Assembly (NCBI RefSeq): GCF_003096095.1
Contig: NZ_CP015453.1
Location: 62,001 to 126,000 of the forward strand
Direction of reading: 5' to 3'
Source: Dietzia psychralcaliphila
GTDB taxonomy: Bacteria; Actinomycetota; Actinomycetes; Mycobacteriales; Mycobacteriaceae
Length of the DNA stretch: 64,000 bases
Under the pieces are notes generated by a model, which saw nothing but the letters and a program-made list of their open reading frames with translations, made no database searches and had not been told where the DNA came from. Shown here piece after piece: positions 27,142-35,939 of the stretch. The translations under genes were made by a program, and so were the position numbers. The first letter of the stretch is position 1. Every line of letters begins with the position of its first letter.

Positions 27142-28116
27142 ATGAGCGCACTCCACGAGAACGCATCCCACGGGGCTGACGAGAACCTGGCCCGCAACAG
27201 TCAGGCGGGCCGCGGTCAGCTGGGGAGGGTCGGACTGTGGACCGGGTCGCTCGAGGGCGTGCCGCCGGCCGGGATCCCCGATCTCCTCGGGGAACTCGAC
27301 GAGCAGGGCTGGGGGTCGCTGTGGTTCGGCGAAGCCGTCGGGCGCGAAGCCTTCACCGCAGCTCAGCTCTATCTGGGCGCGACCCGCCGGATGGCCATCG
27401 GCACGGGCATCGCCAACATCTACGGCCGGGACGCCTCGGCGGCGGGGGCGGCCGCGCGCACCATCGAGGCCATGCACCCCGGTCGGTTCGTCCTGGGCCT
27501 GGGCGTGTCCCACGCCCCGCTGGTCGAACGGCACCGCGGGCACAACTACGGGCGTCCGCTCTCGGCGATGCGCGAGTACCTCGACGCGCTCGACCGGACG
27601 CAGCCCATGGCGGTGGGGGAGGACACCATGCCGCCGGTGGTCCTGGCCGCGCTCGGACCCAAGATGCTCGAGCTCTCCCGGGACCGCACCGCCGGAGCCC
27701 ACCCGTACCTCACCCTCCCCGAGCACACCGCGCGGGCGCGCGAGATCCTCGGCGGCACCGGGGAGGACGGACCGGCCCTGGTCGTGGAACACGCCGCGGT
27801 AGTCGCTGCGGGTGTAGAGGACGACGACGAGCTGTGGCGGTCGCGGGCGCGGGACCACCTCAACATCTACACGGGGCTGCCCAACTACCGGAACTCGTGG
27901 ACCCGCCAGGGATTCGACGAGTCCGACTACGTCCGCGGCGGCAGCGACCGCCTCAAGTCGGCCATGGTCACCCGGGGGGTCGAGGCCACCCGGGCACGGG
28001 TGCAGGAGCACCTGGACGCGGGCGCCTCGACGGTGCTCGTGCAGGTGCTCGGGGACAACATCCTGGTACCGCCGATCGAGGACTGGCGGCACGCGTACGA
28101 GGGACTCCTGGCCTGA
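27142..28116 (+). CDS. LLM-class F420-dependent oxidoreductase
   Basis: A 324-residue luciferase-like TIM-barrel protein of the TIGR03620-like group found in F420-making actinobacteria. Visible elements are WGSLWFGEAVGREAF, IGTGIANIYGRD, EAMHPGRFVLGLGVSH and a C-terminal STVLVQVLGDN strand. The cofactor (F420 rather than FMN) is inferred from family resemblance. The ATG at 27142 follows GGAGG with a very short gap; longer in-frame starts have no site. It is divergent from the acyl-CoA dehydrogenase across 125 bases, perhaps sharing a control region. The substrate is unknown. Confidence 0.85.
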   Translation: MSALHENASHGADENLARNSQAGRGQLGRVGLWTGSLEGVPPAGIPDLLGELDEQGWGSLWFGEAVGREAFTAAQLYLGATRRMAIGTGIANIYGRDASAAGAAARTIEAMHPGRFVLGLGVSHAPLVERHRGHNYGRPLSAMREYLDALDRTQPMAVGEDTMPPVVLAALGPKMLELSRDRTAGAHPYLTLPEHTARAREILGGTGEDGPALVVEHAAVVAAGVEDDDELWRSRARDHLNIYTGLPNYRNSWTRQGFDESDYVRGGSDRLKSAMVTRGVEATRARVQEHLDAGASTVLVQVLGDNILVPPIEDWRHAYEGLLA

Positions 28117-28133
28117 GGGAACCAGGGGCGGGG

Positions 28134-28670
28134 TCAGCCGGTGTAGCCGACCGTGTCCACGACGATCGGTCCCGCCACGGCGCCTCCGGTGGTGGTGAGT
28201 CGGTATTCGACCCGTCCTGCTCCGGTGGAGATGATCGCGTCGTACGGGTGCGCGATCGGATCCGGCACCCCGAGGGAGATCCGCGGGTGGGGGATCTGTG
28301 CGACCTTCTGCCCGGTCGCGCCGGTGTCGAGGTTGCGCCACGAGAGCGTGGCGGTGAGGTTGCAGGGGCCCACCCCGACCACCGCGAAGGCCCAGCTCAC
28401 ACTGGCCGAACCGGGGTAGCCGTCACCCTGCAGTGAGGTCGACACACCCCCGGCGCAGGCGCCGGTGGGAGATCCGCCCCAGGCGACCAGACGGTCCGGG
28501 GCGGGCAGGAGTTGTGCGATGGCCTCAGAGGAGCCCTGCGCGTTCGCGGTGGCCGGGGCCGCGAGGGCGGCGGAGAGCGCGACGGCCGTGGCGGCGAGGG
28601 TCGCGGTCACGGTAGCGGTGGGTCGGCGGGAGGCCCGCCGGGTCGTGCTGGTGGTGTTCACCTCTGCCAT
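28134..28670 (-). CDS. secreted protein of unknown function
   Basis: A 178-residue protein starting at ATG 28670. The N-terminus (MAEVNTTSTTRRASRRP, then an Ala-rich core ending ATANAQG near residue 45) is a long Sec or Tat-like signal peptide. The mature part has two cysteines (TGACAGGV and GPCNLTA) and beta-rich sequence ending GAGRVEYRLTTTGG...TVGYTG. It resembles short actinobacterial exported proteins without a named domain. It is divergent from the MFS gene across 104 bases. Confidence 0.75.
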   Translation of the reverse strand: MAEVNTTSTTRRASRRPTATVTATLAATAVALSAALAAPATANAQGSSEAIAQLLPAPDRLVAWGGSPTGACAGGVSTSLQGDGYPGSASVSWAFAVVGVGPCNLTATLSWRNLDTGATGQKVAQIPHPRISLGVPDPIAHPYDAIISTGAGRVEYRLTTTGGAVAGPIVVDTVGYTG

Positions 28671-28774
28671 GGTGGCACCGGGTGATGTGGACCACAAGGC
28701 CCCGGGGTGGAATGTCAACACGTTCGACACCTGTCTGTAGTGTCCGACTAAAGGGTTTCCGAGAGGACACATCA

Positions 28775-30193
28775 ATGGGCGGCAGGACGCGGGGCGGGGA
28801 CGCCGTACGGGCGGAGCAGAACGGACTGATCGTCGTCCTGGCCTTCGGCGGGATCGTCATGTCCCTCACCCAGACCCTGGTGATCCCGCTGCTGGGGATG
28901 CTGCCCGCCATCCTCGGCACCTCGGCGACCAACGCCGCGTGGGTCGTCACGGTGACCCTGCTCGCCGGAGCGGTGGCCGGCCCCATGATGGGCCGCCTCG
29001 GCGACCTCTATCCCAAGAAGAACGTCCTGATCGGCGTCACCGCGGTGATGGTCATCGGGTCCGTCCTGTGCGCCCTGTCCACCTCGCTGTGGCCGATGCT
29101 CATCGGGCGTGCGCTCCAAGGCGTGGGGATCGGCGTGATCCCGATCGGCATCGCGACGATGCGCGAGGTGCTGCCCGCGGCGCGACTCGGCCCGGCAATC
29201 GCCCTCATGAGCTCCTCGTTGGGGGTCGGTGGCGCGCTGGGGCTTCCGGCGGCGGCCGCGCTCGCCCAGTACGGCTCCTGGCAGTGGATGTTCTGGGGCT
29301 CCGCCGTGCTGGGTCTGGCGATCATGGTGCTTATGGCCCTGCGGATCCGGTCGCTGCCGGCCGCCAAGCCAGACGGAACCCTGGACCTCATCGGTGCCGT
29401 GGGTCTGGCGGTGGGTCTGATCTCGCTCCTCTTGGCGGTGTCCAAGGGTGCAGATTGGGGCTGGGCGTCCGCGTTGACGCTGGGCCTGCTCGCGCTGGCG
29501 GCTCTGGCGTTTCCGGTATGGGGCTGGTGGGTGCTCCGGCATCCGTCGCCGCTCATCGACCTACGCGTGGCGGCCCGCCGACCGGTCCTGCTGACCAACA
29601 TCGCCTCGATCCTCGTGGGCATGGGTCTGTACGCGCAGCTGCTCGTCATCCCGCAGATCCTCCAGCTCCCGGTGGCCACCGGCCACGGGCTCGGGCAGTC
29701 GATGGTCGCCATGGGGCTGTGGATCGCGCCCGGCGGGTTGGCGATGATGGCGGTGTCCCCCATCAGCGGACGTCTCATCACCACCCGGGGTCCCAAGCCC
29801 ACGCTTATCCTCGGCTCTCTGGTCATCGCATCGGGGTACGCCTCGGCTATGTTCCTCATGGGCTCGACGTGGGGCGTCATGATCGCGGCCGTCATCACCA
29901 GTTCCGGCGTGGGTCTGGCCTACGGCGCCATGCCGGCGCTCATCATGTCGTCGGTGCCGCACTCCGAGATGGGGTCGGCCAACAGCGTCAACACCCTCAT
30001 GCGCTCGATCGGCACCACCACGGCCGCGGCGGTACTCGGGGTGATCCTCACGCAGATGTCCATGGACTTCGGGGGGCTGTTCGTGCCCACCGAGACCGGT
30101 TTCCGCGTGGGCCTGCTGCTCGGGTGCGGCGTCGCACTGGCCGCTGCAGCGGTTGCCTCCATGATCCCGCCGCCGTGGGAGACGGAGGACTGA
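28775..30193 (+). CDS. MFS drug-efflux transporter (DHA2-like)
   Basis: A 472-residue major facilitator of the EmrB/QacA type with 12-14 hydrophobic segments. It carries the cytoplasmic motif MGRLGDLYPKKNVL after helix 2 and GIGVIPIGIATMREVLP in the helix 5 region (motif C area). The ATG at 28775 is preceded by GAGAGG with eight bases between; longer starts lie in the promoter region. It probably exports hydrophobic compounds with proton antiport; the substrate is unknown. The upstream region holds GACAC-n9-GTGTC (about 28723-28741), a possible repressor site. No regulator gene adjoins it. Confidence 0.88.
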   Translation: MGGRTRGGDAVRAEQNGLIVVLAFGGIVMSLTQTLVIPLLGMLPAILGTSATNAAWVVTVTLLAGAVAGPMMGRLGDLYPKKNVLIGVTAVMVIGSVLCALSTSLWPMLIGRALQGVGIGVIPIGIATMREVLPAARLGPAIALMSSSLGVGGALGLPAAAALAQYGSWQWMFWGSAVLGLAIMVLMALRIRSLPAAKPDGTLDLIGAVGLAVGLISLLLAVSKGADWGWASALTLGLLALAALAFPVWGWWVLRHPSPLIDLRVAARRPVLLTNIASILVGMGLYAQLLVIPQILQLPVATGHGLGQSMVAMGLWIAPGGLAMMAVSPISGRLITTRGPKPTLILGSLVIASGYASAMFLMGSTWGVMIAAVITSSGVGLAYGAMPALIMSSVPHSEMGSANSVNTLMRSIGTTTAAAVLGVILTQMSMDFGGLFVPTETGFRVGLLLGCGVALAAAAVASMIPPPWETED

Positions 30194-30322
30194 CCCGCGG
30201 CGCCTCAGGCCCCGCGGCGTCCCAGGCTTGCGGTGCGTGTCGGGACCGATCCCACAGCGTGACCGGGAGGCGGTCCGACATTCCGCCAGCGTAAGTCGAA
30301 GGGGCGACGCAGATGGGGCGGG

Positions 30323-30562
30323 TCAGTACGCGCCGGACAGGATCTGGTCCGCCTGGTCCCCGCTGATCTTGGTGGTCGATCCGCAGGCCGTGCACGTGGC
30401 GGAGAACGACGAGCCCAGAGGGATGATCGGGATGAAGAACACCGAGAACGCTCGCTTGTTGCGGTCGACCCGCTGGGCGGCGCGGTTGCCGCAGTGCGGA
30501 CACGCGGCCTGAGCCAACCCGAGGTTCCGGGACGAGTTCTTGAAGCCGAAGATGACGAGCAT
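30323..30562 (-). CDS. small zinc-ribbon protein
   Basis: A 79-residue protein beginning MLVIFGFKNSSR, with two CxxC knuckles (CPHC and CTAC) about 37 residues apart that would bind one zinc. Between them is a short hydrophobic stretch FSVFFIPIIPLGSSF. This arrangement matches a recurrent small actinobacterial family whose members start with M-x-I-F-G-F. No strong ribosome site is visible. Its role is unknown. Confidence 0.75.
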   Translation of the reverse strand: MLVIFGFKNSSRNLGLAQAACPHCGNRAAQRVDRNKRAFSVFFIPIIPLGSSFSATCTACGSTTKISGDQADQILSGAY

Positions 30563-30660
30563 GCGCCCAGCGTGACACCCGGCCGTCTCCCCCGCACCCG
30601 GTGCCGCGTGCATCCGGCCCTCCGCGCGCCCGGTGCCGCGTGAACCAGGTCGCGTGGGTG

Positions 30661-31548
30661 TCAGCTCCCGGCGCGGGCGATGATCTCGCGGGCCAGCTCG
30701 ACCGGACGCTCCTCGGGTATCCAGTGGCTCACGCCGCTCATCTCGACGAAGCGGTAGTCGGCGTCCACGTAATGGGCGGTCCGCTCGGCGCCGCCGCGAC
30801 CGAGGGCCGGGTCGTGGTCGCTCCAGACGAAGGTCGTGGGCACCCGGACGCGGGCGGTCGCCTTCTTGGGCGAGGCGAAGGGCACCGCGCGGTACCACCC
30901 CAGTCCGCCGGGCACGGCGCCGGCGGCGACCATCTCGGTGCGGAAACGCCCGATCATCTCCGGCGTCATACCCATCCCGGCCAGAGCCCGTTCCGGCCGG
31001 TTGCCGCGCGAGGTGAGCAACCGCTCAGGCAACCAGGGGAGCTGGAATAGTCCGATGTACCACGAGCGCAGTAGCTGGTCGGAGACGATCATCGCCCGAA
31101 GGAAGGCCGCCGGGTGGGGAACCGACACCGCGGTGAGCGACCGGACCCGGTCGGGGTGCGCAGCAGCCACGCCCCACGCCACGGCCGCGCCCCAGTCGTG
31201 GCCGACGACGTGGGCGGCGGGGAGGTCGGCACTGTCGAGCAGCGCGATCACGTCGCCCACCAGTTCGGGCAGTCGGTACGCCCGCCGGCCCCTGGGGCGG
31301 GCGGTGGCGCAGTAACCCCGCTGATCCAATACCAGCGTGCGGAATCCCGCCGCGTGGAGTCGAGGTGCCACCTCGTCCCAGCTGCTCGTGCGCTGCGGGA
31401 AGCCGTGGAGGAGGACCACTGCCTCGCCGTCGGCCGGGCCGGAGTCGATCGCCCGGAACCGGAGAGGGCCGCGGGTGAAGGTGATCTCTTCGGACCTCGG
31501 CGGTTCGGAACCCAGTGGAGTCGGACCTGGGGTGCTCGGGTCAACCAC
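30661..31548 (-). CDS. alpha/beta hydrolase, epoxide-hydrolase-like
   Basis: A 295-residue hydrolase. LLHGFPQ (oxyanion region) is followed by VVGHDWGAAVAW with nucleophile Asp118, and VSHWIPEE near the C-terminus supplies the catalytic His. The Asp nucleophile (not Ser) and HGFP signature fit epoxide hydrolases or haloalkane dehalogenase-like enzymes. The start codon overlaps the 3' end of the upstream START-like gene (stop at 31541), so the two are coupled. Confidence 0.88.
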   Translation of the reverse strand: MVDPSTPGPTPLGSEPPRSEEITFTRGPLRFRAIDSGPADGEAVVLLHGFPQRTSSWDEVAPRLHAAGFRTLVLDQRGYCATARPRGRRAYRLPELVGDVIALLDSADLPAAHVVGHDWGAAVAWGVAAAHPDRVRSLTAVSVPHPAAFLRAMIVSDQLLRSWYIGLFQLPWLPERLLTSRGNRPERALAGMGMTPEMIGRFRTEMVAAGAVPGGLGWYRAVPFASPKKATARVRVPTTFVWSDHDPALGRGGAERTAHYVDADYRFVEMSGVSHWIPEERPVELAREIIARAGS

Positions 31549-32095
31549 GGACGTATCCTCTCCGGACGGCCCGCTCGAGGATGCCCAGTGTCGCTTTGAG
31601 TGCCGACGCGTCCAGCACCGGAAGGATGCCGGAATCGCGCCACTTGGGATGGGCGTCGGACCAGTCGTAGTAACTCACGACCTCGGTACGTTCCCCTGTG
31701 TGATCCCCGCTTTCGTCCCCGCCGCCGAGCGGGGTCAGGCGGTACCCGTAGGTGTGGCCGATCGGCGGCTTGATGGTGCCGTCGATGGTCCAGGCGATCT
31801 CCTCGCCCGGTTCGAATCGCGTGATGATCACGGTCACGTCGTACCGACCGAGGTCGTAGTCACCGAGGGACTCCCGGTCCATGTGGACGACGAACCGGTC
31901 GCCCGACGCCGTGACCGTCGACCCCTCGGCGGACTGGAGCATGCCCGAGGAATCGATGGCCACGTGACCCTCGGGATCGCAGAGCACGGCGAACACCCGG
32001 TCCGCCGGCGCCGCGATGACCCGACTGGCCTCGAGGCGTGTCCCGGGGGCGGCGTCGTCGGCCCCGGACGAGCTGGTCGATTCGCTGTCCGTCAT
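31541..32095 (-). CDS. SRPBCC/START-like protein
   Basis: A 184-residue protein whose core (RLEASRVIAAPADRVFAVLCDPEGHVAIDSSGML) is typical of the polyketide-cyclase/START superfamily that binds hydrophobic ligands. The N-terminus is Ser/Asp-rich. It is the first gene of a two-gene minus-strand unit, with eight bases of overlap with the epoxide-hydrolase-like gene. A joint role in handling a lipid or xenobiotic is possible, but no specific ligand can be named. Confidence 0.82.
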   Translation of the reverse strand: MTDSESTSSSGADDAAPGTRLEASRVIAAPADRVFAVLCDPEGHVAIDSSGMLQSAEGSTVTASGDRFVVHMDRESLGDYDLGRYDVTVIITRFEPGEEIAWTIDGTIKPPIGHTYGYRLTPLGGGDESGDHTGERTEVVSYYDWSDAHPKWRDSGILPVLDASALKATLGILERAVRRGYVRG

Positions 32096-32149
32096 GCCGT
32101 TGACGCTACCCCCGGGGCATCAGCCCCTCACCTCGATCCGGGACATCAG

Positions 32150-32178
32150 GCCCGCGCAGGCGCCGGACCTGCGCGGGC
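32150..32178 (-). terminator. terminator of the catalase gene
   Basis: A perfect 11-bp stem (32150-32160 with 32168-32178) closes a seven-base loop 18 bases beyond the katE stop. Confidence 0.8.
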
Positions 32179-32195
32179 ACCAGCCCCCGCGGGAA

Positions 32196-34454
32196 TCAGA
32201 TCCGAGCGGGATCCGGCCGGTCCCACGCGCGGTGGGTCGCCAGCAGCGGCTTGAGCGCGGGCAGGACGCCGGCCGCCTCGTCCACCACCACGACACCGGG
32301 GGTGTCGGCGGTGAGCCCGAAGTCGACGAACTGGTCGACCGGTGCGAGTGAGGCGATCGCCTTCTTGTGGCGGAACATCTCGCTGATCAGAACGTCCGTG
32401 TTCGGGTCGGCGGGCAGGTCCACCACCACCAGCGCGTCGAACTCGATGGACCGCTGGGTGCGATAGGTGCGGGACACCGTGACCGTTGCGGGGTCGTCCG
32501 GATCGCCGCCGCCGAGTTTGCCGCCGGTCGGGGCGATCACGAGCGGGACCATGTCGTCGTCGAACACGGCCTGTTCGAGTACCTTCACCGCGGCGACGTC
32601 GGAGGCCTCGGTGACGAGGATCCCGATGAGGCGCCCGTCGGAGGGCCACTCGCGGCCGATCTGGGACAGCGCGGGGCTGGTGACGACCTTGGCCACCGGG
32701 ACCTTGGCAGGCGCGGGGAGACCGAGGCCGGTGGCGACGGTGACGGCGAGATCGTGGTCGATGTGGGCCAGCTGCTCGACCTGCCGGACCTTGATGTTCT
32801 CCTCGTAGCACTTGCCCAGCTCGAAGGTGTACGCGCCGGCGATGTGCTCCTTCTCCACCTCGGTCATGCTGTTGTAGAAGAGCGTGGCCTGCGAGTAGTG
32901 GTCGTCGAAGGACGCCGGCGCATCCCTGACCACCTGGGCGTCGGCGATGTGCTGCGCCACCTCGACGAGGGCACCGTCGTCGGCTCCGGCCAGGAACGGG
33001 CAGCCGCCGTCGAGGCTGTTCGGCTTGTACGGCGCGACCCCCACGTGGTCGGCGGTCTGGTGCATGCCGTCCCGCAGCATGTCGTTGACCGGGGCGTGCG
33101 GGCGGTTGATCGGGATCTGGCCGAAGTTCGGCCCGCCGAGGCGGGAGATCTGCGTGTCCAGGTAGGAGAACAACCGACCCTGCAGGAGCGGGTCGTTGGT
33201 CACGTCGATGCCCGGCACCAGATGGCCCGGGTGGAAGGCGACCTGCTCGGTCTCCGCGAAGAAGTTCTTGTTGTTGGCGTTGAGCGTCATGGTGCCGATG
33301 ATCTGGACCGGCGCCAGCTCCTCCGGGACGAACTTGGTCGGGTCGAGCAGGTCGATGCCGTGGAACATCTCGCTCACCCCGTTCTCGTCGACCGTGTCGG
33401 GGAACACCTGGATACCCAGGTCCCAGCTGGGGAACGCGCCCGCCTCGATGGCGTCGGCGAGGTCACGACGGTGCAGGTCCGGGTCCATGCCGGCCGCGAT
33501 CTGGGCCTCCTCCCACACCAGCGAGTGCACGCCGAGGTGGGGCTTCCAGTGGAACTTGACCAGGTTGGTCTCACCGGCGGCGTTGATCAGCCGGAACGTG
33601 TGGACGCCGAAGCCCTCCATCATCCGGTAGGAGCGGGGGATGCCCCGGTCGGACATGTTCCACATGGCGTGCGCCTGGCCCTCGGTGTGGAGGGAGACGA
33701 AGTCCCAGAACGTGTCGTGTGCGCTCTGGGCCTGCGGGATCTCACGGTCCGGGTGGGGCTTGCCGGCGTGGATGACGTCGGGGAACTTGATCGCATCCTG
33801 GATGAAGAACACGGGGATGTTGTTGCCGACCAGGTCCCAGGTTCCCTCCTCGGAGTAGAACTTCGTGGCGAACCCGCGGGTGTCCCGCACGGTGTCGGCG
33901 GAGCCGCGTGAACCGAGGACGGTGGAGAAGCGGACGAAGACCTCGGTCTCCTTGCCCTCCGCGAACAATCCGGCCCGGCAGACGCTCGCCGCCGCGCCGT
34001 TGGCCGTGAAGACACCGTGCGCACCGGTGCCGCGGGCGTGGACCACGCGCTCCGGGATCCGCTCGTGGTCGAAGTGGGTGATCTTCTCCCGCAGGTGGTG
34101 GTCCTGCAGCAGGGTCGGGCCCCGACGGCCGGCCTTCTGGGAGTGGTCGGTGTCGGTCAACCGTGCGCCCTGGGCGGTGGTGAGGAACTCGCCCTGCTGG
34201 CGTGCGGCGTCCTCGGTGTCGGCGGACTCGGCCCCGGTCGGGCTGAACGGCGTGGCGCCCTTCTGGTCCGGCTTGGGGGGCAGGGGGCCGGTCGGGGAGG
34301 TGGGCTCCTCGAGTGACGGGGGCGTGGGGGCCGGGACGCCGGGCACGACGTCTCCGCCGCCGATGACCTCGTCGGCGAGCTTGCCGGCGGCGTCGGCGAC
34401 CTTCTTGGCAGCGGCTCCGGCCGTCTTGGATGCGGCGGACTTCTTGTCAGACAT
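32196..34454 (-). CDS. katE: large-subunit (HPII-type) catalase
   Basis: A 752-residue haem catalase, the size of the large-subunit clade 2 class. Motifs are ERVVHARGTGAHG (distal His), RDTRGFATKFYSEEGTWDLVGNNIPVFFIQD (distal Asn region, read as two parts) and RLFSYLDTQ (proximal haem Tyr). A flavodoxin-like C-terminal domain starts near residue 600 (RLIGILVTEASD). The first 35 residues are Lys/Ala-rich and probably disordered. I chose the ATG at 34454 because GGAGGAG lies just upstream. It decomposes hydrogen peroxide. It is divergent from the AI-2E-family gene. Confidence 0.95.
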   Translation of the reverse strand: MSDKKSAASKTAGAAAKKVADAAGKLADEVIGGGDVVPGVPAPTPPSLEEPTSPTGPLPPKPDQKGATPFSPTGAESADTEDAARQQGEFLTTAQGARLTDTDHSQKAGRRGPTLLQDHHLREKITHFDHERIPERVVHARGTGAHGVFTANGAAASVCRAGLFAEGKETEVFVRFSTVLGSRGSADTVRDTRGFATKFYSEEGTWDLVGNNIPVFFIQDAIKFPDVIHAGKPHPDREIPQAQSAHDTFWDFVSLHTEGQAHAMWNMSDRGIPRSYRMMEGFGVHTFRLINAAGETNLVKFHWKPHLGVHSLVWEEAQIAAGMDPDLHRRDLADAIEAGAFPSWDLGIQVFPDTVDENGVSEMFHGIDLLDPTKFVPEELAPVQIIGTMTLNANNKNFFAETEQVAFHPGHLVPGIDVTNDPLLQGRLFSYLDTQISRLGGPNFGQIPINRPHAPVNDMLRDGMHQTADHVGVAPYKPNSLDGGCPFLAGADDGALVEVAQHIADAQVVRDAPASFDDHYSQATLFYNSMTEVEKEHIAGAYTFELGKCYEENIKVRQVEQLAHIDHDLAVTVATGLGLPAPAKVPVAKVVTSPALSQIGREWPSDGRLIGILVTEASDVAAVKVLEQAVFDDDMVPLVIAPTGGKLGGGDPDDPATVTVSRTYRTQRSIEFDALVVVDLPADPNTDVLISEMFRHKKAIASLAPVDQFVDFGLTADTPGVVVVDEAAGVLPALKPLLATHRAWDRPDPARI

Positions 34455-34639
34455 GTGACTCCTCCGATGGGTTGGGTGTGAGTTCACGGGTGTCACACCG
34501 ACTCTTCCACTCGCGACGAGTTGCGCAACCAGTCGCGGAGGACATGGATGGGGAGTATCGTCCGGCAGCCGATCACACCTTCCGACGGGCACGGACGATC
34601 CACCTTCTGACGGGCACGGACCCGCTTAAGGTGATCACC

Positions 34640-35914
34640 ATGACGACCCCGGGACCCTATGGCGACGACGCCGGTCCGGCCGCGATCGCCCGAGCCCATC
34701 TGCCCTACCCGGTGGTCCTCGCGGCGGCGTGGTCGGCGTGCCTGCTGCTGATCGCCGGAGGCGGCTGGATCCTCGGCGAGGCGATCGGCCGGGTCTCGTT
34801 GATCGTCGCGCCCGTCGCCATCGCGGTGTTGCTCGCGGCCATGCTCAGGCCCCTGGTGGACCGCGTGCCCGCGCGGGTCCCGCGGGCGGGGGCGGCCCTC
34901 GTCGTCGTCGTCGGGGTCCTGGTCCTGGTCATGGGAGCGCTGGCGGCGGTGACCACCCAGCTCGCCACCGGGTTCCCCGAGATGAGGGAGAAGATCAGCA
35001 GCGGCACCGACGCCGCCCTGCAGTGGCTGGAGGACGGCCCCCTCCACCTGACCGCAGATCGGCTGCAGGAGGCCGTCACCCAGGTGCGGACCTGGCTCGA
35101 GTCCAACTCCGAGGCCGTGGCCGCGGGTGCGGTCCAGTTCGGCCACAGCGCCGTCGACGCCGTGGCCGGCCTGCTCATCTGCCTGGTCACGCTGTTCTTC
35201 TTCCTCTACCACGGCGAGAAGCTGTGGGAGTTCTTCGTCCGCTGGTTCCCGCGGGCCAGCCGCGGCCAGGTCGACGGGGCGTTCCGCCGTGGCTGGGGCA
35301 GCCTCGGGGCATACACCCGGACCCAGCTCACGGTGGCCGCCATCAACGCGACCGGGGTCGGCCTCGGTGCGCTCGTGCTGCGCGTGCCGTTCGTGATCCC
35401 CATCGTCGTGGTGGTGTTCCTGGCGTCCTTCGTGCCCATCGTCGGCACCCTCGTCGCCGGCATGATTCCGACCGCCCTCGCGCTCGTGGACCGGGGGCTG
35501 GTGATCGCGATAGCGATGCTGGCGATCGTCGTGGTGGTGCACCAGATCGAGTCCCACCTGCTGCAGCCCATCCTCATGGGGCACGCCGTGGCGCTCCATC
35601 CGCTGGCCGTGATCCTGGTGGTGGCCACGGGAACGTACCTGTTCGGGGTGGTGGGCGCGCTGTTCGCGGTGCCCGTCACCGCCATGGCCAACACCGTGGT
35701 GAGATACCTGGCCGCGGGGGAGGGGCCGGGTGGGGAACCCGCCGGGGAATCCGCCGGGGGGCCGGGGCTGGTGCCCGACCGCGCCGAGGTGTCCGGGCCC
35801 GACTCCGACGACGACGACGCCGGGCGCCGGGACGACGACGAGGCCGGGCGCCGGGACGACGACGAGGCCGGGAACGAGCGCGCCGTCCCCGGCGGCGACC
35901 CCACCACCCGCTGA
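34640..35914 (+). CDS. AI-2E/PerM-family membrane transporter
   Basis: A 424-residue integral membrane protein with about seven helices. The conserved core is LVTLFFFLYHGEKLWEF, followed by FVIPIVVVVFLASFVPIVGTLVAG and QPILMGHAVALHPLAVI near the C-terminus. Members include Na+(K+)/H+ antiporters and an autoinducer-2 exporter, so the substrate is open. The last 40 residues are an acidic tail with a perfect 24-bp DNA tandem duplication (GRRDDDEA twice). The ATG has AAGGTGA seven bases upstream. It is divergent from katE. Confidence 0.88.
   Translation: MTTPGPYGDDAGPAAIARAHLPYPVVLAAAWSACLLLIAGGGWILGEAIGRVSLIVAPVAIAVLLAAMLRPLVDRVPARVPRAGAALVVVVGVLVLVMGALAAVTTQLATGFPEMREKISSGTDAALQWLEDGPLHLTADRLQEAVTQVRTWLESNSEAVAAGAVQFGHSAVDAVAGLLICLVTLFFFLYHGEKLWEFFVRWFPRASRGQVDGAFRRGWGSLGAYTRTQLTVAAINATGVGLGALVLRVPFVIPIVVVVFLASFVPIVGTLVAGMIPTALALVDRGLVIAIAMLAIVVVVHQIESHLLQPILMGHAVALHPLAVILVVATGTYLFGVVGALFAVPVTAMANTVVRYLAAGEGPGGEPAGESAGGPGLVPDRAEVSGPDSDDDDAGRRDDDEAGRRDDDEAGNERAVPGGDPTTR
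35819..35866 (+). repeat. perfect 24-bp tandem duplication in the AI-2E tail
   Basis: Two identical 24-base units at 35819-35842 and 35843-35866 encode AGRRDDDE twice in frame. Slippage can add or remove eight residues without disrupting the frame. Confidence 0.9.
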
Positions 35915-35939
35915 CCAACCGCCCCACCGAGAGGATCCG

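Noticed and set aside
32367-33911. 514-codon frame opposite katE
   Set aside because: The catalase motifs on the minus strand are unambiguous; the plus frame is a shadow.
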